From Coleofasciculus sp. FACHB-T130 (GTDB lineage Bacteria > Cyanobacteriota > Cyanobacteriia > Cyanobacteriales > FACHB-T130), in assembly GCF_014695375.1 (NCBI RefSeq), contig NZ_JACJOG010000045.1, positions 62,001 to 126,000 of the forward strand: 64,000 nucleotides of DNA. The letters are read 5' to 3'. The position numbers and the translations under genes were made by a program. The notes beneath the pieces were generated by a model, which worked only from the letters and a program-made list of their open reading frames with translations, searched no databases and was not told the DNA's origin. Below are positions 26,343-35,774 of the stretch, in pieces. Every line of letters begins with the position of its first letter. Positions within the stretch are counted from its first letter, which is position 1.

Positions 26343-27797
26343 TTATTCAACCTCAGACACCTCAGCTTCTAGTACGGATTCAGTAGCGGTTGCTTCTACT
26401 TCCGAATCTTCCGCTTGTGCCGCTTCTATTGCTTCTGGAGTGTTTGTTTCAGCCTGTTCCTCCGTCTCCTCAGGTGCGAGAGAGCCTTGGGGAACCAGTT
26501 CAATCGTGGCGTGTTCTTCCAGCCACTTAATCGCTTTTTCTTTGAGCAAATCGCCTTCGACAATGGTACGCAACCGTTCTAGGTCGATCTCTTGATCGGG
26601 GAACTGCTGGAGTAGCTCATTGACTCTGTCTGTCACCTCCTGCGGTTCGGTTTTGAGGGATTCGCGCTGAGCAATCTCCTCAAGTGCCAGAGTTTGTTTG
26701 ATCCGCTCGATGGCTTCCGGACGCGATCGCACGCCCATTTGTTTTACCATGTCGGGAGTAAACACTTTCTTGACATCCATCCCCATCTGCCCCATCTGGA
26801 TGATGGTTTGACGAAGCATGGTTTCAACTTCCCGCTGAATCAGGGTTTCCGGCAGGTCAATTTCAACTCTTTTCAAAAGTTCCTTGACAAGTGCTTGCTC
26901 TTTATTGGCTGACATTTCTTGATCGGCCTTCTCTCGGAATTTCTTCTCTAAGTCAGCTTGCAATTCAGCCAGGGTTTCAAACTCGCTGACTTCTTGGGCA
27001 AAGTCATCATCCACCGCCGGTAACTCTTTTTCCTTGAGGTCTTTGAGCGTGATGGTAAACATCGCTGTGCGACCGGCTAAATCTTGGCGATAATCTTCCG
27101 GAAACTTTACTTCTACTTCTTTGCTGTCTCCGGGATTCATTCCCACAATCCCATCGATAAATTCCCTCAAGAACCGCCCTTCTAACAGCTCTATTTGAGC
27201 GTCTTCTGCCTGACCCCCACTAATTTCTTCCTGTGCTTCATCTTCTTGTTCGCTGACAAAGCGGCTGGTATAATCGACTACCGCCACATCTCCCATCTGT
27301 GCCGGACGACCTGCCACTGGAATTAACGTAGCTTGCTCGACGCGACGCTCTTCTAAAAACTTCTCTATCGCACTGGAGTCATAGGGGACTTCTTCGGCTG
27401 TGATAGAGAGGTTGTTGTAATCGCTTAGCTGCACCTGCGGTTGGACATCTACCGCAGCTAAGAAAGTGATAGGTTCTCCAGGTTTAAACTGGCTGACTAA
27501 TTCCTCGAAGTCAGAACGCAGCTCATAGTTACCAAGCGCCTCAATTGCTTCTTGCTTGAGAGCCTGCTGGAGACCATCTTGAATCAGTTCTTCCAAAGCA
27601 GTTGCTTTAATTCGGGTCGTTCCCAGTTGCTGTAGCAGGATCTGGCGAGGCACCTTTCCTTTGCGAAACCCAGGAATATTGGCTGAGCGTGCGAGCTTTT
27701 GAATCACCTGCTCGTAGGCATTTTTTGACATATCGGCTGGAATTTCAATTTCCAAGCCAATCTTGCTGGCGGGAAGCTTTTCCTGGGTAACTTTCAT
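26343..27797 (-). CDS. tig: Trigger factor
   Basis: A 484-residue ribosome-associated chaperone and peptidyl-prolyl isomerase. The ribosome-binding signature GFRKGKVPR is seen near residue 43. A PPIase domain follows (GDVAVVDYTSRF region), then a long helical C-terminal chaperone domain. The last 45 residues are an acidic Glu/Ala/Thr-rich tail, common in cyanobacterial trigger factors. It is the first gene of the tig-clpP-clpX operon; clpP starts about 157 bases downstream, so an internal promoter is possible. Confidence 0.96.
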   Translation of the reverse strand: MKVTQEKLPASKIGLEIEIPADMSKNAYEQVIQKLARSANIPGFRKGKVPRQILLQQLGTTRIKATALEELIQDGLQQALKQEAIEALGNYELRSDFEELVSQFKPGEPITFLAAVDVQPQVQLSDYNNLSITAEEVPYDSSAIEKFLEERRVEQATLIPVAGRPAQMGDVAVVDYTSRFVSEQEDEAQEEISGGQAEDAQIELLEGRFLREFIDGIVGMNPGDSKEVEVKFPEDYRQDLAGRTAMFTITLKDLKEKELPAVDDDFAQEVSEFETLAELQADLEKKFREKADQEMSANKEQALVKELLKRVEIDLPETLIQREVETMLRQTIIQMGQMGMDVKKVFTPDMVKQMGVRSRPEAIERIKQTLALEEIAQRESLKTEPQEVTDRVNELLQQFPDQEIDLERLRTIVEGDLLKEKAIKWLEEHATIELVPQGSLAPEETEEQAETNTPEAIEAAQAEDSEVEATATESVLEAEVSEVE

Positions 27798-28245
27798 CAG
27801 TTAACTTCTCTCAAAACTCAGAGCGACAAGGTTGATAACAATTCGAGAGGGCGGGTATTGCAGACGTTTTCGGATGGTCGGTTCAAGCCAAATGGATACA
27901 ATTTCTGTCTCAACCCCGTGATATCCTAGTTTTGCAACAGTTGGAGCTTTGGTAAATAAAACCTTACCTATCCCTCTCGTTGACATATTTGATGATAGTA
28001 CATTGACTAAGCCATCGCTCTGTTGCGAATTCAATTTAGCTTGTTCGGGACTGGAAACTTCGACAAAGTCGGTGCTAAGCTGTGTAAAATTTCTTTAGAG
28101 ATATTCGTTATATAACAAGCAACAGTCAATAAAAAGCGTCTTCCCGTACAAGCTCAAATTTCACGAAAAAAAATATTTAACTGTTTTGGCTCACTCTCAT
28201 TAAAGCTTTTGACACCTACTATGTATTCAAGAGGAGGAACCATCT
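27798..28245. promoter_or_regulatory. Divergent control region between tig and asd
   Basis: 448 bases that must hold the promoters for the tig operon (minus) and the asd-dapA-RNase J cluster (plus). I could not fix -35/-10 pairs. A strong GGAGG lies at about 28231-28236 before the asd TTG. Minus-strand ORFs in this stretch have no recognisable product. Confidence 0.5.
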
Positions 28246-29289
28246 TTGTCTGATTCCTATCGCGTTGCCATTCTGGGAGCAACGGGTGCGGTGGGTACGG
28301 AGTTGCTAGAACTCCTAGAATCCCGTAACTTTCCGGTTGCTGAGTTGAAACTCTTGGCTTCTCCCCGTTCCGCCGGTCGAACTTTGCAATTTTTAGGCGA
28401 AGATTTGCCTGTAGAGGCAGTGGGCGATCGCTCGTTTGATAATGTGGATGTCGTGCTAGCTTCTGCCGGTGGGTCTACTTCTAAAGCTTGGGCAGCGAAA
28501 GCAGTAGACGCTGGGGCAGTGGTGATTGATAACTCCAGCGCCTTTCGACTCGATCCTGGGGTGCCTCTCGTGGTTCCAGAGGTAAATCCAGAAGCAGCAG
28601 CAACTCATCAAGGAATCATTGCCAATCCCAACTGCACGACGATTTTGTTGGCAGTGGCGGTTTGGCCCCTGCATCAAGTGCAGCCAGTCAAACGCATTGT
28701 TGCCGCTACGTACCAATCGGCAAGCGGTGCGGGGGCGAGGGCAATGGAAGAAGTAAAAACCCACACTTCAGCAATTTTACGGGGAGAAGACCCGAAACCA
28801 GGCATTTTTCCCTACACCTTAGCGTTTAATTTGTTTCCCCATAATTCCCCGATGACCGATCTGGGTTATTGTGAGGAAGAGCTGAAAATGCTTAACGAGA
28901 CGCGCAAGATTTTCGGTGCGCCCGATCTGCGAGTGACAGCAACCTGCGTGCGGGTTCCCGTACTCCGCGCCCATTCAGAAGCGATTAACCTAGAATTTGA
29001 ACAACCCTTCCCGGTAGCAAAGGCAAAGGAAGTGTTAGCGAATGCTCCTGGCGTTAAGTTGGTCGAAAACTGGCAGACCAATTATTTCCCGATGCCCATT
29101 GAAGCCAGCGGTCGGGATGAAGTGTTAGTGGGTCGGATTCGGCAAGATATTTCTCATCCTTGTGGGTTAGAACTGTGGCTGAGTGGAGACCAAATTCGCA
29201 AGGGAGCGGCTCTTAATGCCATCCAGATTGCCGAATTATTGGTAGAACGGCATCTACTGAAACCAACAACCCCAGCTTTTTCTAAATAG
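28246..29289 (+). CDS. asd: Aspartate-semialdehyde dehydrogenase
   Basis: A 347-residue enzyme that reduces aspartyl phosphate to aspartate semialdehyde, the branch point to lysine/diaminopimelate, methionine and threonine. The NADP-binding motif GATGAVGTE is near the N-terminus, and the catalytic cysteine lies in NPNCTT. The TTG start is decided by the near-perfect GAGGAGG placed about eight bases before it. dapA and an RNase J gene follow on the same strand, a linkage widely seen in cyanobacteria. Confidence 0.96.
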   Translation: MSDSYRVAILGATGAVGTELLELLESRNFPVAELKLLASPRSAGRTLQFLGEDLPVEAVGDRSFDNVDVVLASAGGSTSKAWAAKAVDAGAVVIDNSSAFRLDPGVPLVVPEVNPEAAATHQGIIANPNCTTILLAVAVWPLHQVQPVKRIVAATYQSASGAGARAMEEVKTHTSAILRGEDPKPGIFPYTLAFNLFPHNSPMTDLGYCEEELKMLNETRKIFGAPDLRVTATCVRVPVLRAHSEAINLEFEQPFPVAKAKEVLANAPGVKLVENWQTNYFPMPIEASGRDEVLVGRIRQDISHPCGLELWLSGDQIRKGAALNAIQIAELLVERHLLKPTTPAFSK

Positions 29290-29395
29290 TTTTTTAAGCG
29301 ATTTACAACAGTAGGGGGCACAGTCGTTGTATACCCCTACCAACAAACAACCCATCACAAAACTAATCACGAAAACAGGGAGGAGTTCAAAGAGT

Positions 29396-30280
29396 GTGGT
29401 AAATTTTGGGCGCGTTCTCACCGCAATGGTGACGCCGTTTAAAGAAGATGGCAGTGTGAATTACGCTGTTGCAGAGCAACTGGCGGCTCATTTGGCTCAA
29501 AATGGCAGCGATGCCTTAGTAGTATGCGGCACGACGGGGGAATCTCCGACGCTAACTTGGGATGAGGAATACGAGTTATTTCAGGTAGTGCAGCGGGCGG
29601 TAGCTGGCAAAGCGAAGGTAATCGCAGGTACGGGGTCAAATTCAACCAAAGAAGCGATCGCAGCCACCGAAAAAGCCGCTAAACTAGGATTAGATGGATC
29701 TTTACAAGTTGTTCCCTACTACAACAAGCCCCCGCAAGAAGGGTTGTATCAGCACTTCCTCCGCGTCGCCCAATCCTGCCCAGACCTGCCCCTGATCCTC
29801 TACAACATACCCGGTCGCACCGGACAGAATCTCCAGCCAGAAACCGTGACTCGTTTAGCAGAGATTCCGAATATTGTGGCAATCAAGGAGGCCAGTGGCA
29901 ACTTAGACCAAGCGAGTCAAATTCGACGCACCACCCCCGCAGAGTTTCAGATATACGCTGGGGATGATTCCCTGACGCTGCCTTTATTAGCCATTGGGGC
30001 TGCTGGAGTTATTAGCGTTGCCAGCCATCTGGTAGGGACTCAGCTCCAACAGATGATCCAAGCCTTTGAAAACGGTCAACCTCAGGTAGCAACCGAGATT
30101 CACCTGAAACTTTTTCCCTTATTTAAAGTTTTGTTTTGTTCAACCAATCCTATTCCGGTCAAGGCGGCTCTACAACTGCAAGGTTGGGATGTAGGTGCCA
30201 CTCGTCCACCCCTGTGCCATCTCTCAGAGTCAGATAGGCAAATGGTAGAGGCTGTAATGACTCAGGTGGCTTTGATGTAA
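29396..30280 (+). CDS. dapA: 4-hydroxy-tetrahydrodipicolinate synthase
   Basis: Condenses aspartate semialdehyde with pyruvate, the first committed step to diaminopimelate and lysine. The GTG at 29396 gives 294 residues, the normal DapA length, and has GGAGG about 11 bases upstream. The TTG at 29327 would add 23 unconserved residues. The Schiff-base lysine is in [11 protein letters not shown], the tyrosine in LYNIPGRTG, and the threonine pair in CGTTGESPT. It uses the product of the asd gene next to it. Confidence 0.95.
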   Translation: MVNFGRVLTAMVTPFKEDGSVNYAVAEQLAAHLAQNGSDALVVCGTTGESPTLTWDEEYELFQVVQRAVAGKAKVIAGTGSNSTKEAIAATEKAAKLGLDGSLQVVPYYNKPPQEGLYQHFLRVAQSCPDLPLILYNIPGRTGQNLQPETVTRLAEIPNIVAIKEASGNLDQASQIRRTTPAEFQIYAGDDSLTLPLLAIGAAGVISVASHLVGTQLQQMIQAFENGQPQVATEIHLKLFPLFKVLFCSTNPIPVKAALQLQGWDVGATRPPLCHLSESDRQMVEAVMTQVALM

Positions 30281-30484
30281 GGCGACGGTTTTTTGAAAAA
30301 CTGAATACGTCCACAAAGGCAAGAGTAGAAAGGCAAACGGCAAAAAAAGACAAAGTAAAAAGACCAAAGACAGAACCTTCTCTTTTTACTTGGGGCTTTT
30401 TACGTGCCAAAGCTGCCCTATCTTATGCAAATTTTCAACGATTTTGTATTGATTGACATTGATTGACTTAATAGAAGGAAACAA

Positions 30485-32314
30485 ATGACTAAGAACGAAG
30501 TATCTGCACCCATCCTGAATAAGAACGAATCATCCGCACCCATCCTAAATAAGAACGAATCATCCGCACCCGCCCTGAAAGTGATTCCCCTGGGCGGTCT
30601 GCATGAAATTGGAAAGAATACTTGTGTTTTTGAATACAACGACGAAATTGTTCTATTAGATGCTGGATTGGCTTTCCCTAGCGATTCCATGCACGGCGTC
30701 AATATCGTCCTGCCCGATATGACTTATCTGCGAGAAAATCGCCACAAGATTAAGGGCATGATCGTCACCCACGGTCATGAAGACCACATTGGGGGAATTG
30801 CATATCACCTCAAACAATTTGATATTCCAGTCATCTATGGTCCCCGCCTTGCAATGGCGTTGCTAGAAGGCAAGTTAGAAGAAGCGGGCGTTTTAAACCG
30901 CACCACGCTCAAACGGGTAGGGCCCCGCGACATGGTGCGAATAGGCGCTTCCTTCTTCGTCGAATTTATCCGCAACACTCACTCCATCGCGGATAGCTTC
31001 ACCGTCGCTATCCATACTCCAGCTGGCGTCGTCATCCATACGGGTGACTTTAAGATTGACCACACACCCGTAGATGGCGAGTTTTTTGATTTACAGAGGC
31101 TGGCTGAATACGGCGAAAAAGGCGTTTTATGCCTGATTAGCGACTCTACAAACTCGGAAGTACCAGGGTTCACCCCTTCTGAGCGCTCAGTTTATCCCAA
31201 TCTTGAGCGCTTTATCAGTCAAGCAAAGGGACGGGTGCTATTGACGACTTTCGCTTCGTCCGTCCACCGGATCAATATGGTTTTGGAAATCGCCCAAAAA
31301 CACGGACGGGTGGTATCCGTTGTGGGTCGTTCGATGCTGAATGTGATTGCCCAAGCACGCAATTTGGGTTATATCAAGTGTTCGGACAATCTCTTCCAAC
31401 CTTTGCAGTCGATTCATCAGCTGCCTGAAGACAAAGTGCTCGTTCTAACTACAGGTTCGCAGGGGGAGCCAATGTCAGCAATGACGCGGATTGCCAACGG
31501 CGAACACCGACAAATTAAAGTCCGTAAGGGTGATACGGTGATCTTCTCGGCAAACCCGATTCCGGGAAATACCGTTGCAGTGGTTAACACCATTGATAAG
31601 CTGATGATGCAAGGTGCGAATGTCATCTATGGTCGTGATAAGGGGATTCACGTTTCCGGTCACGGCTGTCAGGAAGACCAAAAGCTGATGATTGCTTTGA
31701 CTCGTCCGAAATTCTTCTTGCCAGTTCACGGCGAGCATCGGATGTTGATTCAGCACTCCAAGACTGCCCAGAGCATGAGCATCCCTGCGGAAAATATGGT
31801 GATTATTGACAATGGGGATGTCGTGGAGGTGTCGGAAGATGGCATCCGCGTCAAAGGTAAAGTTCCTTCTGGCATTGAGCTGGTAGATAATTCTGGCGTA
31901 GTGAAAGCCAATGTGCTGAAGGAACGGCAGCAGTTGGCTGAGGATGGAATTGTCACGATTGCAGCAGCAGTGAACTGGGAAGGCAAACTGAGTGCTAAGC
32001 CGGAAGTTCACCTGCGCGGTGTTGTGACATCAATGGAACGCGATCGCCTACAGGGAATTGTCCGCGAAACCCTAGAATCTCTTTTGAGCGATCGCTGGTC
32101 AGAATTCGCCCGCACCTTGGATGATGAACTTTTAGAAGTTGACTGGATAGGGCTGCAAACTCAAATGGAGTCTGCCCTCCAGCGATTGATCCGCCGCGAA
32201 TTCCAGTCTTCTCGCCCGTTGCTCGTCTTCTTACTGCAAACTCCGGAAGAAGAGCCACCTGCGAAGGCTGCCGGAAGACGCCGCCGCCGTTCGACTGCGA
32301 AGGTCGCATCCTAA
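30485..32314 (+). CDS. rnj: Ribonuclease J
   Basis: A 609-residue metallo-beta-lactamase/beta-CASP ribonuclease with endonuclease and 5' exonuclease activity in mRNA decay. The metal motif THGHEDHIGG and the His of VIHTGDFKIDH are present. Beta-CASP motifs include TTGSQGEP and the later GHGC and PVHGEHR. The C-terminus is basic (RRRRRST). The N-terminus carries three 10-residue repeats, extending it beyond the usual start at LKVIPLGGLHEIG. The linkage downstream of asd and dapA is conserved in many cyanobacteria. Confidence 0.95.
   Translation: MTKNEVSAPILNKNESSAPILNKNESSAPALKVIPLGGLHEIGKNTCVFEYNDEIVLLDAGLAFPSDSMHGVNIVLPDMTYLRENRHKIKGMIVTHGHEDHIGGIAYHLKQFDIPVIYGPRLAMALLEGKLEEAGVLNRTTLKRVGPRDMVRIGASFFVEFIRNTHSIADSFTVAIHTPAGVVIHTGDFKIDHTPVDGEFFDLQRLAEYGEKGVLCLISDSTNSEVPGFTPSERSVYPNLERFISQAKGRVLLTTFASSVHRINMVLEIAQKHGRVVSVVGRSMLNVIAQARNLGYIKCSDNLFQPLQSIHQLPEDKVLVLTTGSQGEPMSAMTRIANGEHRQIKVRKGDTVIFSANPIPGNTVAVVNTIDKLMMQGANVIYGRDKGIHVSGHGCQEDQKLMIALTRPKFFLPVHGEHRMLIQHSKTAQSMSIPAENMVIIDNGDVVEVSEDGIRVKGKVPSGIELVDNSGVVKANVLKERQQLAEDGIVTIAAAVNWEGKLSAKPEVHLRGVVTSMERDRLQGIVRETLESLLSDRWSEFARTLDDELLEVDWIGLQTQMESALQRLIRREFQSSRPLLVFLLQTPEEEPPAKAAGRRRRRSTAKVAS
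30491..30580 (+). repeat. Three 30-base in-frame repeats at the RNase J N-terminus
   Basis: Tandem units encode KNEVSAPILN, KNESSAPILN and KNESSAPALK. The second and third units are nearly identical at DNA level. Confidence 0.9.
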
Positions 32315-32427
32315 TCAGGCAGATAGGGAGCTTGAGGATCGTTAATGTAGGGCGATCGCGCAGAGCTTCCCTAACGCTAGAAAAGATAACAGTGCAAAAT
32401 TGTAGTTGGGAATAAAATTCCCTTAGA

Positions 32428-32454
32428 ACTGGCGATCCTTTCTGGATCGCCAGT
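32428..32454. terminator. Hairpin between convergent RNase J and RND pump genes
   Basis: Perfect 11-base arms ACTGGCGATCC and GGATCGCCAGT with a five-base loop. The T-run is weak (TTTG), but its position between convergent genes suits a bidirectional terminator. Confidence 0.7.
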
Positions 32455-32468
32455 TTGAATTTGTGCGC

Positions 32469-35400
32469 TTAGTGATGGTGCAAAATATCAGCTTCTCGAC
32501 TCGGTTCTGGTTTTTTAGTTAGTTTAGACTTTCCACCGGGTTTTTTTCCACCACCTTTTAAGCGATCGCGTGCCGTCACAATTACGATATACAGAACTGG
32601 CACAATGAATAAACTTAAGACAGTGGAGACAATGGTACCGCCTGCGATCGCAGTTCCTAGAGAACGTCGGCTGGCGGCTCCTGCTCCTTCGGGATTTACC
32701 AGAGGAGCAATACCCAAGACAAAGGCGAAAGTAGTCATCAGAATTGGTCGCAAACGCTCTTGGGAAGCTTCAACCACCGCCTTGGTTGCTGACATCCCGC
32801 TTTCTCGGAGTTGGTTGGCAAATTCTACAATTAAAATTGCATTTTTACTCGCCAAACCAATCAACATTACTAGACCAATTTGGCAATAAACATCATTAGA
32901 CAACCCGCGCATCGATTGAGCTAACAATGCCCCTAAAATTGCCAGCGGAACTGAAAGCAGAATAATGAAGGGGTCAACATAATTTTCATACTGAGCAGCC
33001 AGCACCAAGAACACAAAAATAAGTCCCAAACCAAAAATTATTGGTGCTTGACCGCCAGACTCAATTTCTTCTAGTGAAGTCCCCGACCATTCATAACCTA
33101 AGCCAGCTGGTAAAACCTCTTTGGATACCTGCTCCATTGTCTTAATTGCTTGTCCTGAGCTATAGCCAGGAGCAGCAGAACCAGTGATTTCAATGGAGCG
33201 ATATAGATTGTAGTGATTAATAGTTTGCGCTCCAGTCGTTGGAGTAACTTTTACCAAATTGCTCAAAGGAATCATCTGATTTTGTTGGGAGCGGACGTAC
33301 AGATTACCAATATTTTCCGGGTTAGAGCGAAACTGTTTGTCTGCTTGCACGTACACCCGATAATTTCTTTGCTGTAAATTGAAATCATTTACATATTGCG
33401 AACCCAAGAATGTTTGCAGTGTATTAAAAATATCGTCTACCGAAACTTGCAACGCCTTAGCTTTGTTGCGGTCAACTTCGATTAGTAGCTGTGGCGTATT
33501 TGCAGCAAAAGTGCTAAATACTTGTTGCAATCCAGGTGTCTGGTTAGCACGACCTAATAGTTGACCCATTGACTGAACCAAAGACTCTAGGGGACTATTA
33601 CCGCGTTGGTCTTGCAACTGATATTGGAAGCCGCCAAAACTGCCCAAACCTTGAATTGATGGAGGATTAACGGGGAAGACTCTTGCTTCGGTGATACCTG
33701 ATAGCGTACCAAATAAACTGCCAATAATCGCTTGCACTGATTGCTCTTTTTTATGGCGTTCTTCCCAAGGTTTGAGAGTAGTAAATATAATCCCATTGTT
33801 AGAAGTATTACCACTAAAACTAAAGCCACCTACTACGAAAGTTCCGACTACTTCAGGGTTTTTAAGAATTTCTTTTTCTACCTTGTCCATAACTTCGCCT
33901 GTATATTGCAGGGAAACGCCTTCTGGCCCTTGGACAAGCGTGATGAAATAACCCTGATCTTCTTCGGGAAGAAACGCTGTAGGTACGCTCAGATAAAGCC
34001 AAGCAGTTATTCCCAAAGAAACGATAAACAACCCGACTACGAAGCCTCGAAAGCGTGTCAGGAAGTTAAGCGATCGCTTGTATCCTCGCCGCGTCCAGTC
34101 GATCGCTCCATTAATTCGGTCAAAAATCCAGCCAAGCCATCCTCCAGGCTTTTGTCCCTGACGCAATAACAAAGCTGAAAGAGATGGAGTCAGTGTAATA
34201 GCAATAAAGGTAGAAATACCAACTGAAAAAGCAATTGTTAAGGCAAATTGCTTGTACAGCGCTCCCGTTGTTCCGGGAAAAAATGCAACTGGAACAAACA
34301 CCGCCATTAGCACCAGTGAAGTTGCAATTAAGGCGCTAAAAAGTTCCCGCATCGCTTCACTTGCAGCTGCACGAGGAGTCATCCCCTTTTGCTGGATCAA
34401 GCGATCGATATCCTCAACTACAACGATCGCATCATCAACCACCAAGCCAGTAGCTAATGTAATACCAAACAGAGACAAGCTATTAATCGAAAACCCGAAT
34501 ACCTTGATAAAAGCAAAAGTTCCTATCAAGGAAATGGGAATTGTCACCGCGGGAATCAGAGTTGTTCGCCAATCTTGCAAAAAAACAAAGATAACCAAGA
34601 CGACCAAAACAATCGCTTCAAATAGTGTTTTAACTACTTCTTTGAGCGATTGTTCAACATACAAAGTTGTGTCAAACGCCACCCGATATTGCAAACCAGG
34701 CGGAAAGCGAGTAGCCAGTTTTGCCATTTCTGCTTTCACGGCTCTAGCAACATCCAAAGCATTACTACCGGGAAGCTGAAAAATACCCAAACCTACAGCA
34801 TCATTGCCTCGAAATCGCAGAAAAGAGCTGTAATTTTCCGCTCCTAATTCTGCTCTCCCCACATCCTTAAGTTTGACAAGCGTGCCGTCAGTATCCGTTT
34901 TTAAGACAATTTCCTCAAATTCAGAAGCTTCTGTCAGCCGGCTGACTGCACGCAGGTCAATTTGATACATTTGCCCTTCTGGAGCAGGTTCCTGACCGAT
35001 TCGCCCAGCACCGACTTGTAAGTTCTGTTCTTGGAGTGCGTTGACTACATCTTGAGCCGTTAAACTACGACTAGCAAGCCGATTCGGGTCTAGCCATAAA
35101 CGCATAGAATATCGGCGTTCGCCGAAAATTTGCACGTCACCAACGCCCTTTAATCTTTTCAGAGAATCTGTTAAATAGAGGTCTGCGTAATTGCTTAAAA
35201 ATATGTTGTCGTACTCTTTATTTCCGGCGTACAAACCAATTGCTAAGAGGATGTTGCTGGACTGTTTTGTTACCGTGACCCCAGTTTGTTGTACGGCTTG
35301 TGGTAGCTGCGGTTGGGCGACGGAAACTCTATTTTGAATATCGACTGCGGCGATATCTTTGTTCCGGGATGAGTCAAAGGTAGCTGTAATTGTACTGGTG

Positions 35401-35660
35401 CCATCGTTACTGCTGCTCGAACTCAGATATTTTAATCCCTCGACTCCATTAATTTGCCTTTCTAAAATGTTGGTCACAGCGTTTTCTACGACTTCAGCAC
35501 TAGCTCCGCTGTAGTTAGCCGTAACGTTGATTTGAGTCGGGCTAATTTCTGGAAACTGGGCGATAGGTAGAGTGGGAATACTAATTCCTCCCACTAGCAA
35601 AATAACTATGGCGCAGACTGTAGCAAAGACTGGTCGCTTAATGAAGAAATCGGCAAACAT
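32469..35660 (-). CDS. RND efflux pump inner-membrane transporter (HAE1/AcrB family)
   Basis: A 1063-residue proton-driven exporter with the usual 12 membrane segments and two large periplasmic loops. The proton-relay residues are visible: adjacent Asp-Asp in ATGLVVDDAIVVVED (segment 4) and Lys in LIGLASKNAILIVEFA (segment 10). The N-terminus FADFFIKRPVFA is typical. The C-terminus is basic, with a final His run. It forms a tripartite pump with the adaptor just upstream (35770-37155) and probably the TolC-like protein at 38154-39902. The substrate is unknown; drugs, fatty acids or siderophores are family options. Confidence 0.95.
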   Translation of the reverse strand: MFADFFIKRPVFATVCAIVILLVGGISIPTLPIAQFPEISPTQINVTANYSGASAEVVENAVTNILERQINGVEGLKYLSSSSSNDGTSTITATFDSSRNKDIAAVDIQNRVSVAQPQLPQAVQQTGVTVTKQSSNILLAIGLYAGNKEYDNIFLSNYADLYLTDSLKRLKGVGDVQIFGERRYSMRLWLDPNRLASRSLTAQDVVNALQEQNLQVGAGRIGQEPAPEGQMYQIDLRAVSRLTEASEFEEIVLKTDTDGTLVKLKDVGRAELGAENYSSFLRFRGNDAVGLGIFQLPGSNALDVARAVKAEMAKLATRFPPGLQYRVAFDTTLYVEQSLKEVVKTLFEAIVLVVLVIFVFLQDWRTTLIPAVTIPISLIGTFAFIKVFGFSINSLSLFGITLATGLVVDDAIVVVEDIDRLIQQKGMTPRAAASEAMRELFSALIATSLVLMAVFVPVAFFPGTTGALYKQFALTIAFSVGISTFIAITLTPSLSALLLRQGQKPGGWLGWIFDRINGAIDWTRRGYKRSLNFLTRFRGFVVGLFIVSLGITAWLYLSVPTAFLPEEDQGYFITLVQGPEGVSLQYTGEVMDKVEKEILKNPEVVGTFVVGGFSFSGNTSNNGIIFTTLKPWEERHKKEQSVQAIIGSLFGTLSGITEARVFPVNPPSIQGLGSFGGFQYQLQDQRGNSPLESLVQSMGQLLGRANQTPGLQQVFSTFAANTPQLLIEVDRNKAKALQVSVDDIFNTLQTFLGSQYVNDFNLQQRNYRVYVQADKQFRSNPENIGNLYVRSQQNQMIPLSNLVKVTPTTGAQTINHYNLYRSIEITGSAAPGYSSGQAIKTMEQVSKEVLPAGLGYEWSGTSLEEIESGGQAPIIFGLGLIFVFLVLAAQYENYVDPFIILLSVPLAILGALLAQSMRGLSNDVYCQIGLVMLIGLASKNAILIVEFANQLRESGMSATKAVVEASQERLRPILMTTFAFVLGIAPLVNPEGAGAASRRSLGTAIAGGTIVSTVLSLFIVPVLYIVIVTARDRLKGGGKKPGGKSKLTKKPEPSREADILHHH

Positions 35661-35662
35661 AT

Positions 35663-35774
35663 TGTTGGTAATTGGTAATTGGTAATTAGTGGGTATTAAG
35701 TATTAGATATTAGAGATTTGTGGAGAAGATTCTCCATTATCCTACCCATTACCTATTACCCATTACTGATTACT
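35663..35774. repeat. Heptamer short tandem repeat array between adaptor and pump genes
   Basis: GGTAATT units on the left and the complementary CCCATTA/CCTATTA units on the right, so a long hairpin can form. The array fills the 109-base gap inside the efflux operon and could affect relative expression. Confidence 0.75.

Noticed and set aside
27801-28034. 77-codon minus-strand ORF directly upstream of tig
   Set aside because: No ribosome site and no recognisable family; more likely leader or promoter DNA of the tig operon.
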